Below, one piece after another: positions 28,164 to 38,539 of a DNA stretch of 64,000 nucleotides; position 1 is the stretch's first letter; every line of letters begins with the position of its first letter. The position numbers and the translations under genes are program-made. Below the pieces are notes generated by a model. The model worked only from the letters and a program-made list of their open reading frames with translations, made no database searches and was not told the origin of the DNA. Source of the DNA: Trichomonas vaginalis G3 (lineage: Eukaryota > Parabasalia > Trichomonadida > Trichomonadidae); the NCBI RefSeq assembly GCF_026262505.1, contig NC_067207.1, forward strand, positions 18,568,082 to 18,632,081. The letters run 5' to 3'.

Positions 28164-29030
28164 ATGCAATTTCAATCATTCGATGGTGAGGGCAATCCAT
28201 CATTTATGCGTCGTCATTATCTAATAGGTTACATCTGGGGCTTAGTATCAACAATTCTTTTCATAGTAACATTGATTATCTTGATTTCAAAATGTTCATC
28301 TGGAAAATATTACTCAACAAAAGTCCCATCTAAATCTATAATACCTATCAAACAGTCCATTAATGATACTATCACAGGTGCAGCTGCACATAATGGCAAA
28401 GAGAATCATATTCCTTCGAAATACTTTACAGAATTCGATTTTTATAATGCCAAACCGACAAAAACACTCAAAATTCTTGAAAACTTCCAAACATACCAGC
28501 AGACTACCGAATACTCATGCGGACCTGCTGCAGCTTTGATGGCTCTTAATTATTTAGGAATTACAAACGTATCGGAGAGGCAGCTTTCAGACTCGATGTT
28601 CACCGGATACCCATGGAGATTGAACAATTTCAGTAAACTCGGCACAACTACAACAGATATGGCCAGAGTTTTAGGAACCTTCAATGTTAACGTCGAAACA
28701 AATGCAGGAGCTGTTGAACCACCATGGTCCGATGAAATAGAGTTTACAAAATGGATTAAAAACGCAATTGAGAACAAACAACCTGTTTTATCAAAACATG
28801 TTGACTGGGGAGGCCATTGGGAAGTAATTATCGGCTACGATGACATGGGTACAGAAAGTTTCTCTGATGACGTTCTTATTATCGCTGATCCATACGATTC
28901 TTCTGATCATCGCCAGGATGGATACACAATTTGGCCAATGGAGAGATACTATTCACTTTGGCATACTAAAATGTCTGACCAGCCTCTTGAGGAATATTAC
29001 TTCCAATATGTTAAGATTTCTAAGAAATAA
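28164..29030 (+). CDS. Membrane-anchored C39-like cysteine peptidase
   Basis: About 288 residues. ATG 28,164 is preferred because an initiator-like TCAATTTTT ends two bases before it; an in-frame ATG at 28,143 would add seven residues. A transmembrane segment (YIWGLVSTILFIVTLIILI) lies at residues 24-42 with a short basic N-side, suggesting a type II signal anchor. The peptidase domain from about residue 110 has the catalytic Cys in QQTTEYSCGPAAALMALNYL, the His in WGGHWEVIIGYDD and an Asp/Asn-type motif in LIIADPYDSSDH. This is the peptidase C39-like (C39_2) papain fold, common in bacteria and in trichomonads. Probably on the cell surface or in secretory/lysosomal membranes. Bacterial origin by transfer is possible. 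Confidence 0.8.
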   Translation: MQFQSFDGEGNPSFMRRHYLIGYIWGLVSTILFIVTLIILISKCSSGKYYSTKVPSKSIIPIKQSINDTITGAAAHNGKENHIPSKYFTEFDFYNAKPTKTLKILENFQTYQQTTEYSCGPAAALMALNYLGITNVSERQLSDSMFTGYPWRLNNFSKLGTTTTDMARVLGTFNVNVETNAGAVEPPWSDEIEFTKWIKNAIENKQPVLSKHVDWGGHWEVIIGYDDMGTESFSDDVLIIADPYDSSDHRQDGYTIWPMERYYSLWHTKMSDQPLEEYYFQYVKISKK

Positions 29031-29503
29031 AAATATGAAAAGTTTATTAAATACTTAATGATTTGCTATATTTTCCTTTTTATGTCTTAATTTAATATGA
29101 TAATTAAAATTCATTCAATATTGTTCTAAAATTTGAGAACTGAGCTATTACAAAGGGATGAATTATGCCTATGTATCAATATTCTTTCTAATCAAAAAAG
29201 AATATTATCAATAATTATCCTCTAAAAACCACTTTTCATAATTTAGGACACTTTGTCAAAATTTTCAATATTTTATTTTAAAATTTGAATTAAAAAACTT
29301 AAGGATGTATGGATTTCCCCAATCCACTAGGGCTGCTTGCTGTTTGGGATTCCCACTGTCCCAAATTGAAATTTTTCAATGAGTTTCAAGAAAAAAATAA
29401 AAAAAATGGGCGAAGGCAAAAAGAATTTAAAAAGGGTTATCTATAAAAGGATAATATTATGTGCAAATAAAGTAATTTTAGATATAATATCGCTTATATT
29501 AAA

Positions 29504-32078
29504 AATATATGAATCTGAATAAATTAGAAACTTGAAATTTTGCCTAAAAAAGTTAAATTCTATACCTGCAGTATGAATGTGTTGTAATGGTAGTAAGAAT
29601 TGGCTAGCTCAAAGCAACTGCTCAAAACTTTCCCGCCAAAAACGCAAAAGTGTCATTTCTGCATGGAAGACCATAGCTGGAGTCACGCTCAACCATCCCC
29701 TTGCTGGTATGATGTGCAGCCTTTGTTCTGACCAATCATAGTGCTGCTTCATCCATACCAGCAAGTGGTTTCAGCATCAGACCTCCGCTTGGTCTTCCAT
29801 AAGAGCCCTGCAAATCAGAAGCACAGTAATTATGCAGCCTAGTTGCTAGGGTATAGTAGCTAGGCCGCATAATTATTGTGCTTCTAGCGATATTAGTTAT
29901 ACGTTATTGCACGCATTCACTTATACTACCACTCTCTCGCTCCTAAAAAGTCAGATACTTCGTAATTACTAGAATAGGACCAAGTTCTTCCGAGGCCTCT
30001 CATTGCATGAGAGACTTCGGAAGAGCTTGGCCCTAAAGCATCTCACTACGGCTCCCTGGTCTACAAAAGGCTAAAGAAACTACAATTTGAGTAGAGTCCT
30101 TCCGAAGTCTCCCATTCAATGAGAGGCCTCGGAGGAATTCTACTCCAAGGTAATGCGCTTGTAGTTTCTGACTCTCTATTGAACGAAAAATGTAAATTTA
30201 CTCGAAAAGAGCAAAAGTTCTTCCGATGCCTCTCATTGAATGAGAGACTTCGGAAGAACTTTGTTCTAGTGTAATACGTGTATATTCTTGGGTCTAGGGA
30301 GAGCGAGAGAACTGGTTTGTAATTCGTTTTTGCTGAAGTTCTCCGGATTTCTCTCAATTGATGAAGGAAATCCGGAAAACTTCAGCATGAGTTAATTGTG
30401 GTGTAACTCTCTGGGTATTTACCGGCCAGAGAGCGAGTAAAATATTAGAGAGCGCATAGTCTCAGCATAGGTATGCGCACTATAAATATACGTTATTTTT
30501 TACTTTCGTATGAAGAAATAGCTTCTCATTTTTATGCTTCTATATACTTTTTTTACTAAGTAAATCGCCTATTTTCTTATTAAAGCCTAATTTTTCCACG
30601 TGATTAAGAATCTCTACATCCCAAAAATTCGTTTTCTGCTTTCAGAACGCGAAAATATGCAGTATATCTCAAGATAAAGGGAAATCTTTCTCTTATATTT
30701 TCCAAAAAAAAACTTTTTCTAATTTTTGTCATCAAAATTGTTGTTTTTCTTATCAAATTTGCAAAATCAAGATTTTTTTTGGAGATTTTCAGCAAAACAA
30801 AACACGGTAGATAGATGTTATTTTATGATATCTATCTGATGATGATCTCTATTTTGATTTTTAGTAGAAATTCAAAAATTGTTTAACAAAATAATGATGA
30901 TATCCTCTTTATCTTGAGATATACTGCATATTTTCGCGTTCTGAAAGCAGAAAACGAATTTTTGGGATGTAGAGATTCTTAATCACGTGGAAAAATTAGG
31001 CTTTAATAAGAAAATAGGCGATTTACTTAGTAAAAAAAGTATATAGAAGCATAAAAATGAGAAGCTATTTCTTCATACGAAAGTAAAAAATAACGTATAT
31101 TTATAGTGCGCATACCTATGCTGAGACTATGCGCTCTCTAATATTTTACTCGCTCTCTGGCCGGTAAATACCCAGAGAGTTACACCACAATTAACTCATG
31201 CTGAAGTTTTCCGGATTTCCTCAATTGAGAGAAATCCGGAGAACTTCAGCAAAAACGAATTACAAACCAGTTCTCTCGCTCTCCCTAGACCCAAGAATAT
31301 ACACGTATTACACTAGAACAAAGTTCTTCCGAAGTCTCTCATTCAATGAGAGGCATCGGAAGAACTTTTGCTCTTTTCGAGTAAATTTACATTTTTCGTT
31401 CAATAGAGAGTCAGAAACTACAAGCGCATTACCTTGGAGTAGAATTCCTCCGAGGCCTCTCATTGAATGGGAGACTTCGGAAGGACTCTACTCAAATTGT
31501 AGTTTCTTTAGCCTTTTGTAGACCAGGGAGCCGTAGTGAGATGCTTTAGGGCCAAGCTCTTCCGAAGTCTCTCATGCAATGAGAGGCCTCGGAAGAACTT
31601 GGTCCTATTCTAGTAATTACGAAGTATCTGACTTTTTAGGAGCGAGAGAGTGGTAGTATAAGTGAATGCGTGCAATAACGTATAACTAATATCGCTAGAA
31701 GCACAATAATTATGCGGCCTAGCTACTATACCCTAGCAACTAGGCTGCATAATTACTGTGCTTCTGATTTGCAGGGCTCTTATGGAAGACCAAGCGGAGG
31801 TCTGATGCTGAAACCACTTGCTGGTATGGATGAAGCAGCACTATGATTGGTCAGAACAAAGGCTGCACATCATACCAGCAAGGGGATGGTTGAGCGTGAC
31901 TCCAGCTATGGTCTTCCATGCAGAAATGACACTTTTGCGTTTTTGGCGGGAAAGTTTTGAGCAGTTGCTTTGAGCTAGCCAATTCTTACTACCATTACAA
32001 CACATTCATACTGCAAGTATAGAATTTAACTTTTTTAGGCAAAATTTCAAGTTTCTAATTTATTCAGATTCATATATT
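29504..32078. repeat. Giant palindrome with nested hairpin ladder
   Basis: Two arms of about 1.17 kb (29,504 to about 30,677 and about 30,908 to 32,078) are near-perfect reverse complements around a 230-bp centre at about 30,792. Each arm itself holds a series of smaller hairpins. In the left arm: 29,665-29,806 (GGAAGACCA...TGGTCTTCC, with an inner CTTGCTGGTATG/CATACCAGCAAG pair), 29,816-29,887 (AGAAGCACAGTAATTATG against CATAATTATTGTGCTTCT), then four related stems at about 29,977, 30,097, 30,208 and 30,335 built on TTCTTCCGA...TCTCATT and its complement, 110-125 bp apart, and a last pair near 30,400-30,480. It is less AT-rich than its flanks. No transposase and no clear target duplication are seen. 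Most likely a foldback-type mobile element; a palindromic assembly artefact is possible. Confidence 0.85.
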
Positions 32079-32595
32079 ATAATAACAAGACTTTTTTTCT
32101 TCATCATTCATGTATAATATATATGACACTATTAGATATATATTTAGAATAATATTATTATAAAAATTATGAAATTTGTTTGAAATGAGCATAAACCATG
32201 AAACAAATCATATGTTATCTATTGATCTTAATCAGAGCAAATCAACTTCTATCTTAAAATCTGCAATTTCTTGCTACTTTTTTTTCATTTCTTTTATTTT
32301 GTTTCCAAATAGCCTCACAATTGGATTAAAATATACTACTATTGAAATATATTTATAATATTCATCAATATTTCATTCGACGATTATTGGGGATTGGGAT
32401 TGATCCCAGCCCACCTCTCAATTTCATTCAAAATTTGAATATGGGCTGGGCTGGGATTATCCCAAATAATCGTTATCGTTTATCTTCAAATGGCAATAAT
32501 AGCTAAAAGATATAAATAGATACACTATGTGTTAAAATTAATATACCTCTCCCAAGCAATGAAGAAAAAAAAACTTGGGCTAAAAAGGGCTAAAA
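32079..32595. other. Spacer with GGGATT hairpin
   Basis: Between the palindrome and the MULE. An imperfect hairpin at about 32,379-32,471 pairs CGATTATTGGGGATTGGGA with sequence around GGGATTATCCCAAATAATCG and has GGGCTGGGCTGGG on one side. No gene. Confidence 0.5.
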
Positions 32596-32669
32596 TTTTT
32601 TTTCGGAGATTGGGACAAAGTTGCAATTCGGCACTTTTTGTAAAAAAAATGGGGTCATACTCATAATGA

Positions 32670-33200
32670 ATAGAGACTTATAGCCAAGTCTTGATATCAT
32701 GCAGGGAGAATATACATTGATAAGCAATTATATTTTATAGTAGTAGTATTCAGAAATTCTTACAATTTACAATACAATTTTCAAAAATGGATAAAGACTA
32801 TAGCCAAGTCTTGATATCATGCAGGGAGAATATACATAGATAAGCAATTATATTTTATAGTAGTAGTATTCAGAAATTCTTACAATTTACAATACAATTT
32901 TCAAAAATGGATAAAGACTAATAGCCAAGTCTTGATATCATGCAGGGAGAATATACATAGATAAGCAATTATATTTTATAGTAGTAGTATTCAGAAATTC
33001 TTACAATTTACAATACAATTTTCAAAAATGGATAAAGACTAATAGCCAAGTCTTGATATCATGCAGGGAGAATATACATAGATAAGCAATTATATTTTAT
33101 AGTAGTAGTATTCAGAAATTCTTACAATTTACAATACAATTTTCAAAAATGGATAAAGACTTATAGCCAAGTCTTGATATCATGCAGGGAGACTCTCTAC
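32670..33200. repeat. Minisatellite inside MULE, 120-121 bp period
   Basis: TAGCCAAGTCTTGATATC plus ATGCAGGGAGAATATACAT starts near 32,680, 32,800, 32,921, 33,042 and 33,164, about 4.4 units that are almost identical. It lies just inside the left end, where some Mutator-like elements carry subterminal tandem repeats. Confidence 0.9.
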
Positions 33201-33401
33201 AAATACAAAAATTGATTATCATAAGGAAATACAAATTTATCAATTTTCATGTGAAAATTACATAAATTTGTTCTCCAATAAATAGCAATAATACTTTGAA
33301 TGTTATATTAAGTAATATAGCTTCAGGTAAATAAGCTTACACTTCAAAAATATACTGTTTATTCATTAATTTTAAAAAAAGTCCAAATTATCTAATCTTG
33401 C

Positions 33402-34871
33402 TTACTCTTCCTTTAAACTTCTTTGTGCCAAATTTAATATTGCCTTCAAAGATGGAATAAGGACATTAGGTTCAATCCTTCGGCTTTCGACAATTTCCAA
33501 AATGTGTTGAATTAATTTCAAACATTCATCGTGTTTTGAAGCTCTTTGCTCAACAATCTGATTACCTGCCCTTGTAAGAATTCTTACTGCTCTTTCTTCA
33601 TTCAAAACATTAGCGACTTGAACCTTAATAATCGCATTTGGAATCACAACAGTGATGAGAGTTATGACGATGTCATCAATGCGCTCATTTTTCTTACCCA
33701 AGAAAAATGTTTGCTTTAATTGATGAAAGTGTGATTCCGCAATGTTATTCGTGGAATCACCTTCTCCACGATATAACATCATCCAATGTTCTTTGGTTCT
33801 TCTCCATTGTTTATCGAAATACTTCAAAGCGCGCGGTTCTTCTTCTTCTAACATTGTTGTCAAGAACTCATATGTTTCATCAGACTCTTCAGCCAGCTTT
33901 TCTGCATTCGTTGCATCTGCACGTAATGTCAAAAAGTCCATTGCTAAATAGAAGTTCTCAAAATTCTGTGGATTGTCAAAATAGCTTCCAACTTTTGCAC
34001 ATGCGCGTAAAACATGCACAGCGCACCAACTGAGCTGCGCAAGAGGAAATCCGTCCTCAATTGCGCGAGCAATGTTTAGCGCACAGTCAGCGCTCCAATG
34101 CTGTGGATCCAGGTGCGCAAACTCACAGAATTTCACCAAACATTCTTGAATTTTTTCAGATGTCTGAGGGTTCACTAAAAAATAGCAAAAAGGGAAAATT
34201 GTGTTTTGACTTGTTTTCATTGTTACTGCAAACAATTGGATCTTTCCTTTAATTAAAGAATGAGTGGAATCGACGTGGAGAGGGTTATCAATTCTATGCA
34301 CCAATTCTTTTGCAGCAAAAGGTGCATATATGATTGTAAACTCGGAAAAATCTCCATTGTAATCAAATTGAACGAGATCATCTGGGCACTCTTCCTGTAA
34401 ATTATTCAAAAATGCTTCCAAAGAAGTGTAAGGATCGTTTGATAATCTTTGTGCAATAATCTCATCAAGGCGATAAAATTTGTGCTTTAAAGCATCAGTA
34501 GACTGCGCGAAAAGTTTCATCGTTTCTTTGTTATTCGTATCAATTCCGAACTTATCAAAAAATGCTTTTTGAGCAAGAAATTGCTTTCCACCGTTTTTAA
34601 TATAAAGTTCGATCCATTTTTGATAAAATTTACTCGCGTAATGTGAACCTATTTCAACTCCTATATGATGGCAATGTTCTTCATTAACTTTGCTTATAGT
34701 AAACACTCCATTTTGTTCTTCAACCCTAAATTTTGCCTTGCATAGGGGATACGAACATGAATAAGTGACATATTGCTTTGGAGATCCCGTTCTTCTTCTG
34801 TATGAGACACCGCCCTTGACTTCCTGTTTAATACCAAAAGCAATAAGCTCCTCTAAGTCCACCGAAATCAT
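33402..34871 (-). CDS. MULE transposase
   Basis: 489 residues from ATG 34,871 (the longer frame begins at TTG). An N-terminal zinc-binding domain of FLYWCH/WRKY type is visible: CSYPLCKAKF, then EEHCHHIG near residue 70. The catalytic core has the first Asp in LHVDSTHSLIKGKIQLFAV near residue 205, the second Asp in HWSADCALNIARAIEDGF near residue 260 followed by the typical WCAVHVLRA block, and a likely Glu or His late in NNIAESHFHQLK. It cuts and pastes DNA carrying the matching ends, probably including the MITEs elsewhere in this window (inference). The C-terminal region is similar to the ORF fragment at 60,025-60,339 (residues around AIIKVQVANVLNEERAVRIL compared with SFLIKLQIKGLDSERSVKVI). 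Full length, no internal stop. Confidence 0.88.
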   Translation of the reverse strand: MISVDLEELIAFGIKQEVKGGVSYRRRTGSPKQYVTYSCSYPLCKAKFRVEEQNGVFTISKVNEEHCHHIGVEIGSHYASKFYQKWIELYIKNGGKQFLAQKAFFDKFGIDTNNKETMKLFAQSTDALKHKFYRLDEIIAQRLSNDPYTSLEAFLNNLQEECPDDLVQFDYNGDFSEFTIIYAPFAAKELVHRIDNPLHVDSTHSLIKGKIQLFAVTMKTSQNTIFPFCYFLVNPQTSEKIQECLVKFCEFAHLDPQHWSADCALNIARAIEDGFPLAQLSWCAVHVLRACAKVGSYFDNPQNFENFYLAMDFLTLRADATNAEKLAEESDETYEFLTTMLEEEEPRALKYFDKQWRRTKEHWMMLYRGEGDSTNNIAESHFHQLKQTFFLGKKNERIDDIVITLITVVIPNAIIKVQVANVLNEERAVRILTRAGNQIVEQRASKHDECLKLIQHILEIVESRRIEPNVLIPSLKAILNLAQRSLKEE

Positions 34872-35656
34872 AAAAATGAAGTGATTTTGAAAAGAGTTAA
34901 CAAAATTCAAATCACATCAAAAACAAAAACACATAAAAAATATTTTATTATACTCATTCGAAATTAAAAATAATAAAATTTATATATATTAATTTCATTA
35001 AATCAAGGTTAAAAATCTCACCGGAAAAATAACCTCAGTGTGATAAATTTATCACCGGAAAAATTTACAATAAGGTTAATACCGAAAATATCGAAAAATC
35101 AACATTTAAGGTTAATTTAAGAGTATGTACTTTTGTCACCTACTCTTTTTTTTCGTTTTACATCCTTAAAAAAACGATAAAAGACCAATATTACGAAATA
35201 ATACACAATTTATTACTGCGCCACAGCATTTCTCAATCAGTTTCTCTCGATTTTCTGAAGGAGTGTGAATAATGGAAATATAAACCATGAAAAATGAATT
35301 TAATTCAAGTAATTCCAGTAGTTCTGAAGTGTGAAATCACTTACAAAAACATTTCAGTTAAGTCATGTTTAGCAAGTATATGCAAGCATTTATTCAAATT
35401 TATCTTTTTCATATTTTTCTTGATTGAATGTTACTAATTTAAAGCAATATTTATAATTTTTATAGTAATCCTCATTAAAAGGTATTACTATACAATTGGT
35501 AAAATAAATCTCAAATTATTTATGATCAACTAGCACAATTGAAATTAATCATATATTTTACAGATATATTGCAACGTTTTTATATGATAACACATGCACA
35601 ATTTCTTGCACATTGCCATATTACTGTTCTTTTCATTCTGATTTTAACCACAAAAA

Positions 35657-36602
35657 GTGTTATTTTTTTTAATAAACACCCAGTTAAATGGGGTCACATA
35701 CACTGTTGAAACAGGGAAGAATTATGCGATAGTTGGTGTCCCTGGTATCAACACGTGCAATGCTATTAATAAAAACACTTTTACATCTAGACAGATTCAA
35801 CTTGAAACAACAGTTACTATTAACTCCCAGGAATATGACGTTCTTGAGATTGCACCATATGCATTCTATCAATATAAGTCATTTCAGAGCATCGTATTCC
35901 CTCAAAAATTAGTTAAAATTGGTGAAAAAGCTTTTGACCAGGGCAATCATAATATAACTGAAATTTCATTCCCTAACTCTGTTACATATCTTGGAAATTA
36001 TTGTTTTGCTGTAGCAAGAATAAAAATTTTTAAAATCGGAAAGAACGTGAATTATATCGGAAATTGCATTATTGGAGCTGATCCAGTTCTAGAAAAAATC
36101 ATTGTCGATAGGAACAACCCTTATTTCGCACATGATGCTCATTTTAATCTTTATTCTAAGAATTTCACAGTTCTTTATCAAATAAATGCTATTCGAGATT
36201 ATTATGTTACTCTCCAAACTGTGAGATACCTGAAAACACAATCTATTGATGCTATTCCCATAAAATCCGTCACAATTACACAAGATTGTTATTTTGAAAA
36301 TTATGCGATTGCTTATTGCCATCAATTGGAGATTTCTTAGTCGGATACACGACGTAGGTGGAATTCCTAAGCTTTCCATTATTATTTATTATTCACGCGA
36401 TCCTGTTAACAATGAAGTTTTAGCTGAAGTTCCAATATCTAGTATTGTAGTTTATTGTTGTAATGATTACAACACTAATTTCTCTACTATTGTCCCAATT
36501 AAATCCTTTGAATGTGTTAACCCAATGGTACAATCTTGCAAAGTAAATGCTATCAAAGCTCCATTTAATACTAATGTTTTTATTGCCATGATATTAAATT
36601 AA
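35657..36602 (+). pseudogene. BspA-like leucine-rich-repeat gene remnant
   Basis: The first open stretch (35,657-36,340) has BspA/TpLRR-type repeats: YDVLEIAPYAFYQYKSFQSI, LVKIGEKAFDQGNHNITEIS, PNSVTYLGNYCFAVARIKIF. It has no ATG at its start, only GTG/TTG, and a stop lies a few codons upstream. The frame then stops at 36,338-36,340, and related-looking sequence (GGIPKLSIIIYYSRDP...) continues in another frame to 36,602. BspA-like proteins are the largest surface-protein family of trichomonads. This copy looks decayed by at least two lesions. Confidence 0.65.
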
Positions 36603-37201
36603 TAAAAATGCCTCTAAACCGAGCATTACATGTAAACCTAAACTATATTTGAACTTGAGAGAATAATCTGTATCTTTTATTGAAAATGTAATTTTTGAAT
36701 GTAGTAGTCTTCGTTATAATGTAATGGCTTTGAAAAATGCTTACAGACAATTTATTCATTAAAATAATATATCCTTGGCAGCATAGAGCAAAAATATATG
36801 TAACCACCTGGTTTTAAAAAAACATTACGTTTTAGAATATATAAATAAATAAAAGAATATAAAATCACCTATGGCTATTTCTGTTCTCCATATTCTCTTG
36901 CTGATCTATCAGCAGGTATTTGATTATCGTCAACGAAATAAAGGAGATTATGTTAAAAAGATTTTACACAAGGCGCAAAAAACTCGCAAAAATGATTATT
37001 TAAATTGATATCGCACATATTTTGCGTATTTGAAAAATTTATGTGCTTATTGCACTTGCATGAAAACCCAAAAGATATGATGAGTATTAAATATGTTCGT
37101 ATAATTCAAAGATTTACTATATCTATATTTCAAAAATTATCAAAAACAGTGATTTTTTCGCACGTAATTATTTTTATTTCGACAAAAATAATAATAATTT
37201 T
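36603..37201. other. Gene-free spacer, 0.6 kb
   Basis: No supported feature apart from A/T runs. Confidence 0.45.
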
Positions 37202-38539
37202 TTACCTCATACTATGATCATGTTGAGACACAATATCGATCATTACCTGGTTGTTCGAAGCAATTGCAATAGACAACGGAGTTTCCTTCTTAAGGTTGAC
37301 GGAATTAACATCCATGACACCAACAAAGTTCTTTACAGCTTCAATATTTCCATTCCTGACGAAGATGTGAAGAATTGTATCTCCTGCAGAGTTTTGGCAA
37401 ATTGGATCAGCAGAACAATTAACTAAAGCGGCAGCTAGGACGTGATTGTTTCTTGTAGCAGCTTCAAGTATAATATTGTTACCTTGTGCAGATCTTGTCT
37501 CATTGAAGTTCGCTAAAACTCCAAAAAGAATCGCTTTTGTATCATTCTTTTTACAAAAGTCTTCGAAACAATTATAAATGGAATTGAAATCTGCCGAGTT
37601 TTTCTGGAACGCCTTCAGTTTATCCAAATTCCTATGTGAGCTTTGGAAAAGAGGCTCTGTAAGGATGGACTTTATACCACTTAATCTTCTGTCGAACAAG
37701 ATTTTCTGTTTGGATAATTCGAATTCTGTTGACATCTGCAAATCAGCAACTAATTCTTGGAGTTCGTTATCCATTTTGGTTATCTTTGCAGTTAATACTT
37801 TGTTTTCGTTAACAACATCATCGTATTCTTTTCTGGCTATATAAGAAATATTTGAGGGAAGTTCTCTGTCACTTTTTCTTGGTAAATTTTGTTTGGAATT
37901 TTCGAAAAATTCACTAAGGAAAGATAAGAGCGCTGGGGAGTCACTTTCATTAAGGCCAAGCTCGCGACTCTCTTTAATGATCTTATCTACAACAGTAAGA
38001 GGTATAAAAGCTGTTTTGACGTATTTTAATAAATTAATTGATTCATTTAACTCTTTTGCGAGGTTAAGAATGAATTCGGCTAATTCCTCTTCACTGGAAA
38101 TAGTAAGATTATCGCTTGTTATCATTCTTTCTGCAAATTCGAAACCTAATTTTGAAACTTCTTGTGCAAGAAAAGTTTTATCGATATTGTAGAAATTCTT
38201 GCAAACGAAATCGAGTAGTTTGTCGTGATTGCCAGTAACTCTTGAGTATTCGAAGAATTTTGGCAATGTTTCAATTGAAAGTTGCAAATTTTCTAAAGTT
38301 GAAAGATAAGGTTTAATAAGAAACTCGTTTCCTATAGCCATTCCTATGCTGTATAAATCAATACTTACGTTTGGTGATATCTCTTCGTTGATTACTTCGC
38401 CTGTGATATACTTTTCAAATAATTCATAAGATTTATCATTTAAAACCACGCAATCGAATTCTACATGGTCTGCAGATGTGTCTAAATATGATCTTTCTAA
38501 CACTTTTGAACTGATAAGAGCAGCATGATGAAAATTCAT
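37202..38539 (-). CDS. BTB-like/coiled-coil/ankyrin protein, 445 aa
   Basis: ATG 38,539. Residues 1-120 look like the second half of a BTB fold with a helical BACK-like extension (DHVEFDCVVLNDKSYELFEKY, IDLYSIGMAIGNEFLIKPYL). Residues 120-240 are helical, residues 240-285 form a coiled coil (NENKVLTAKITKMDNELQEL) and residues 350-445 contain about three ankyrin repeats: NNIILEAATRNNHVLAAAL, GDTILHIFVRNGNIEAVKNF, ETPLSIAIASNNQVMIDIV. BTB plus ankyrin architecture with a similar N-terminal region is frequent in trichomonads. A protein-interaction scaffold, possibly an adaptor for ubiquitin ligases, is inference. Confidence 0.7.
   Translation of the reverse strand: MNFHHAALISSKVLERSYLDTSADHVEFDCVVLNDKSYELFEKYITGEVINEEISPNVSIDLYSIGMAIGNEFLIKPYLSTLENLQLSIETLPKFFEYSRVTGNHDKLLDFVCKNFYNIDKTFLAQEVSKLGFEFAERMITSDNLTISSEEELAEFILNLAKELNESINLLKYVKTAFIPLTVVDKIIKESRELGLNESDSPALLSFLSEFFENSKQNLPRKSDRELPSNISYIARKEYDDVVNENKVLTAKITKMDNELQELVADLQMSTEFELSKQKILFDRRLSGIKSILTEPLFQSSHRNLDKLKAFQKNSADFNSIYNCFEDFCKKNDTKAILFGVLANFNETRSAQGNNIILEAATRNNHVLAAALVNCSADPICQNSAGDTILHIFVRNGNIEAVKNFVGVMDVNSVNLKKETPLSIAIASNNQVMIDIVSQHDHSMR

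Larger units (their letters stand above)
32606..35145. mobile_element. MULE DNA transposon, probably autonomous
   Basis: 2,540 bp. The ends are GAGATTGGGACAAAGTTGC and, read inward from the right, GAGTAGGTGACAAAAGTAC, imperfect inverted repeats of about 18-20 bp. A 10-bp target duplication flanks it. It contains one long transposase ORF on the minus strand (33,402-34,871) and a 120-bp minisatellite next to the left end. The uninterrupted ORF and intact ends suggest recent activity. Confidence 0.88.
32596..35155. repeat. 10-bp target-site duplication of MULE
   Basis: TTTTTTTTCG at 32,596-32,605 and at 35,146-35,155 directly flanks the element. Exact repeats of 9-10 bp are the Mutator signature; the T run lowers specificity, but the CG end and the matching terminal repeats support it. 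Confidence 0.8.

Noticed and set aside
30061-31521. Mirror-image ORFs of about 98-107 codons in the palindrome
   Set aside because: They are the same hairpin-ladder sequence read on both arms; the sequence is constrained by the inverted repeats and shows no domain.
29280-32650. A larger MULE-like element enclosing the palindrome, with ends near 29,340 and 32,610
   Set aside because: The end at 32,606 pairs with 35,145 through a 10-bp duplication and belongs to the MULE; the phrase near 29,340 is not in inverted orientation to it.
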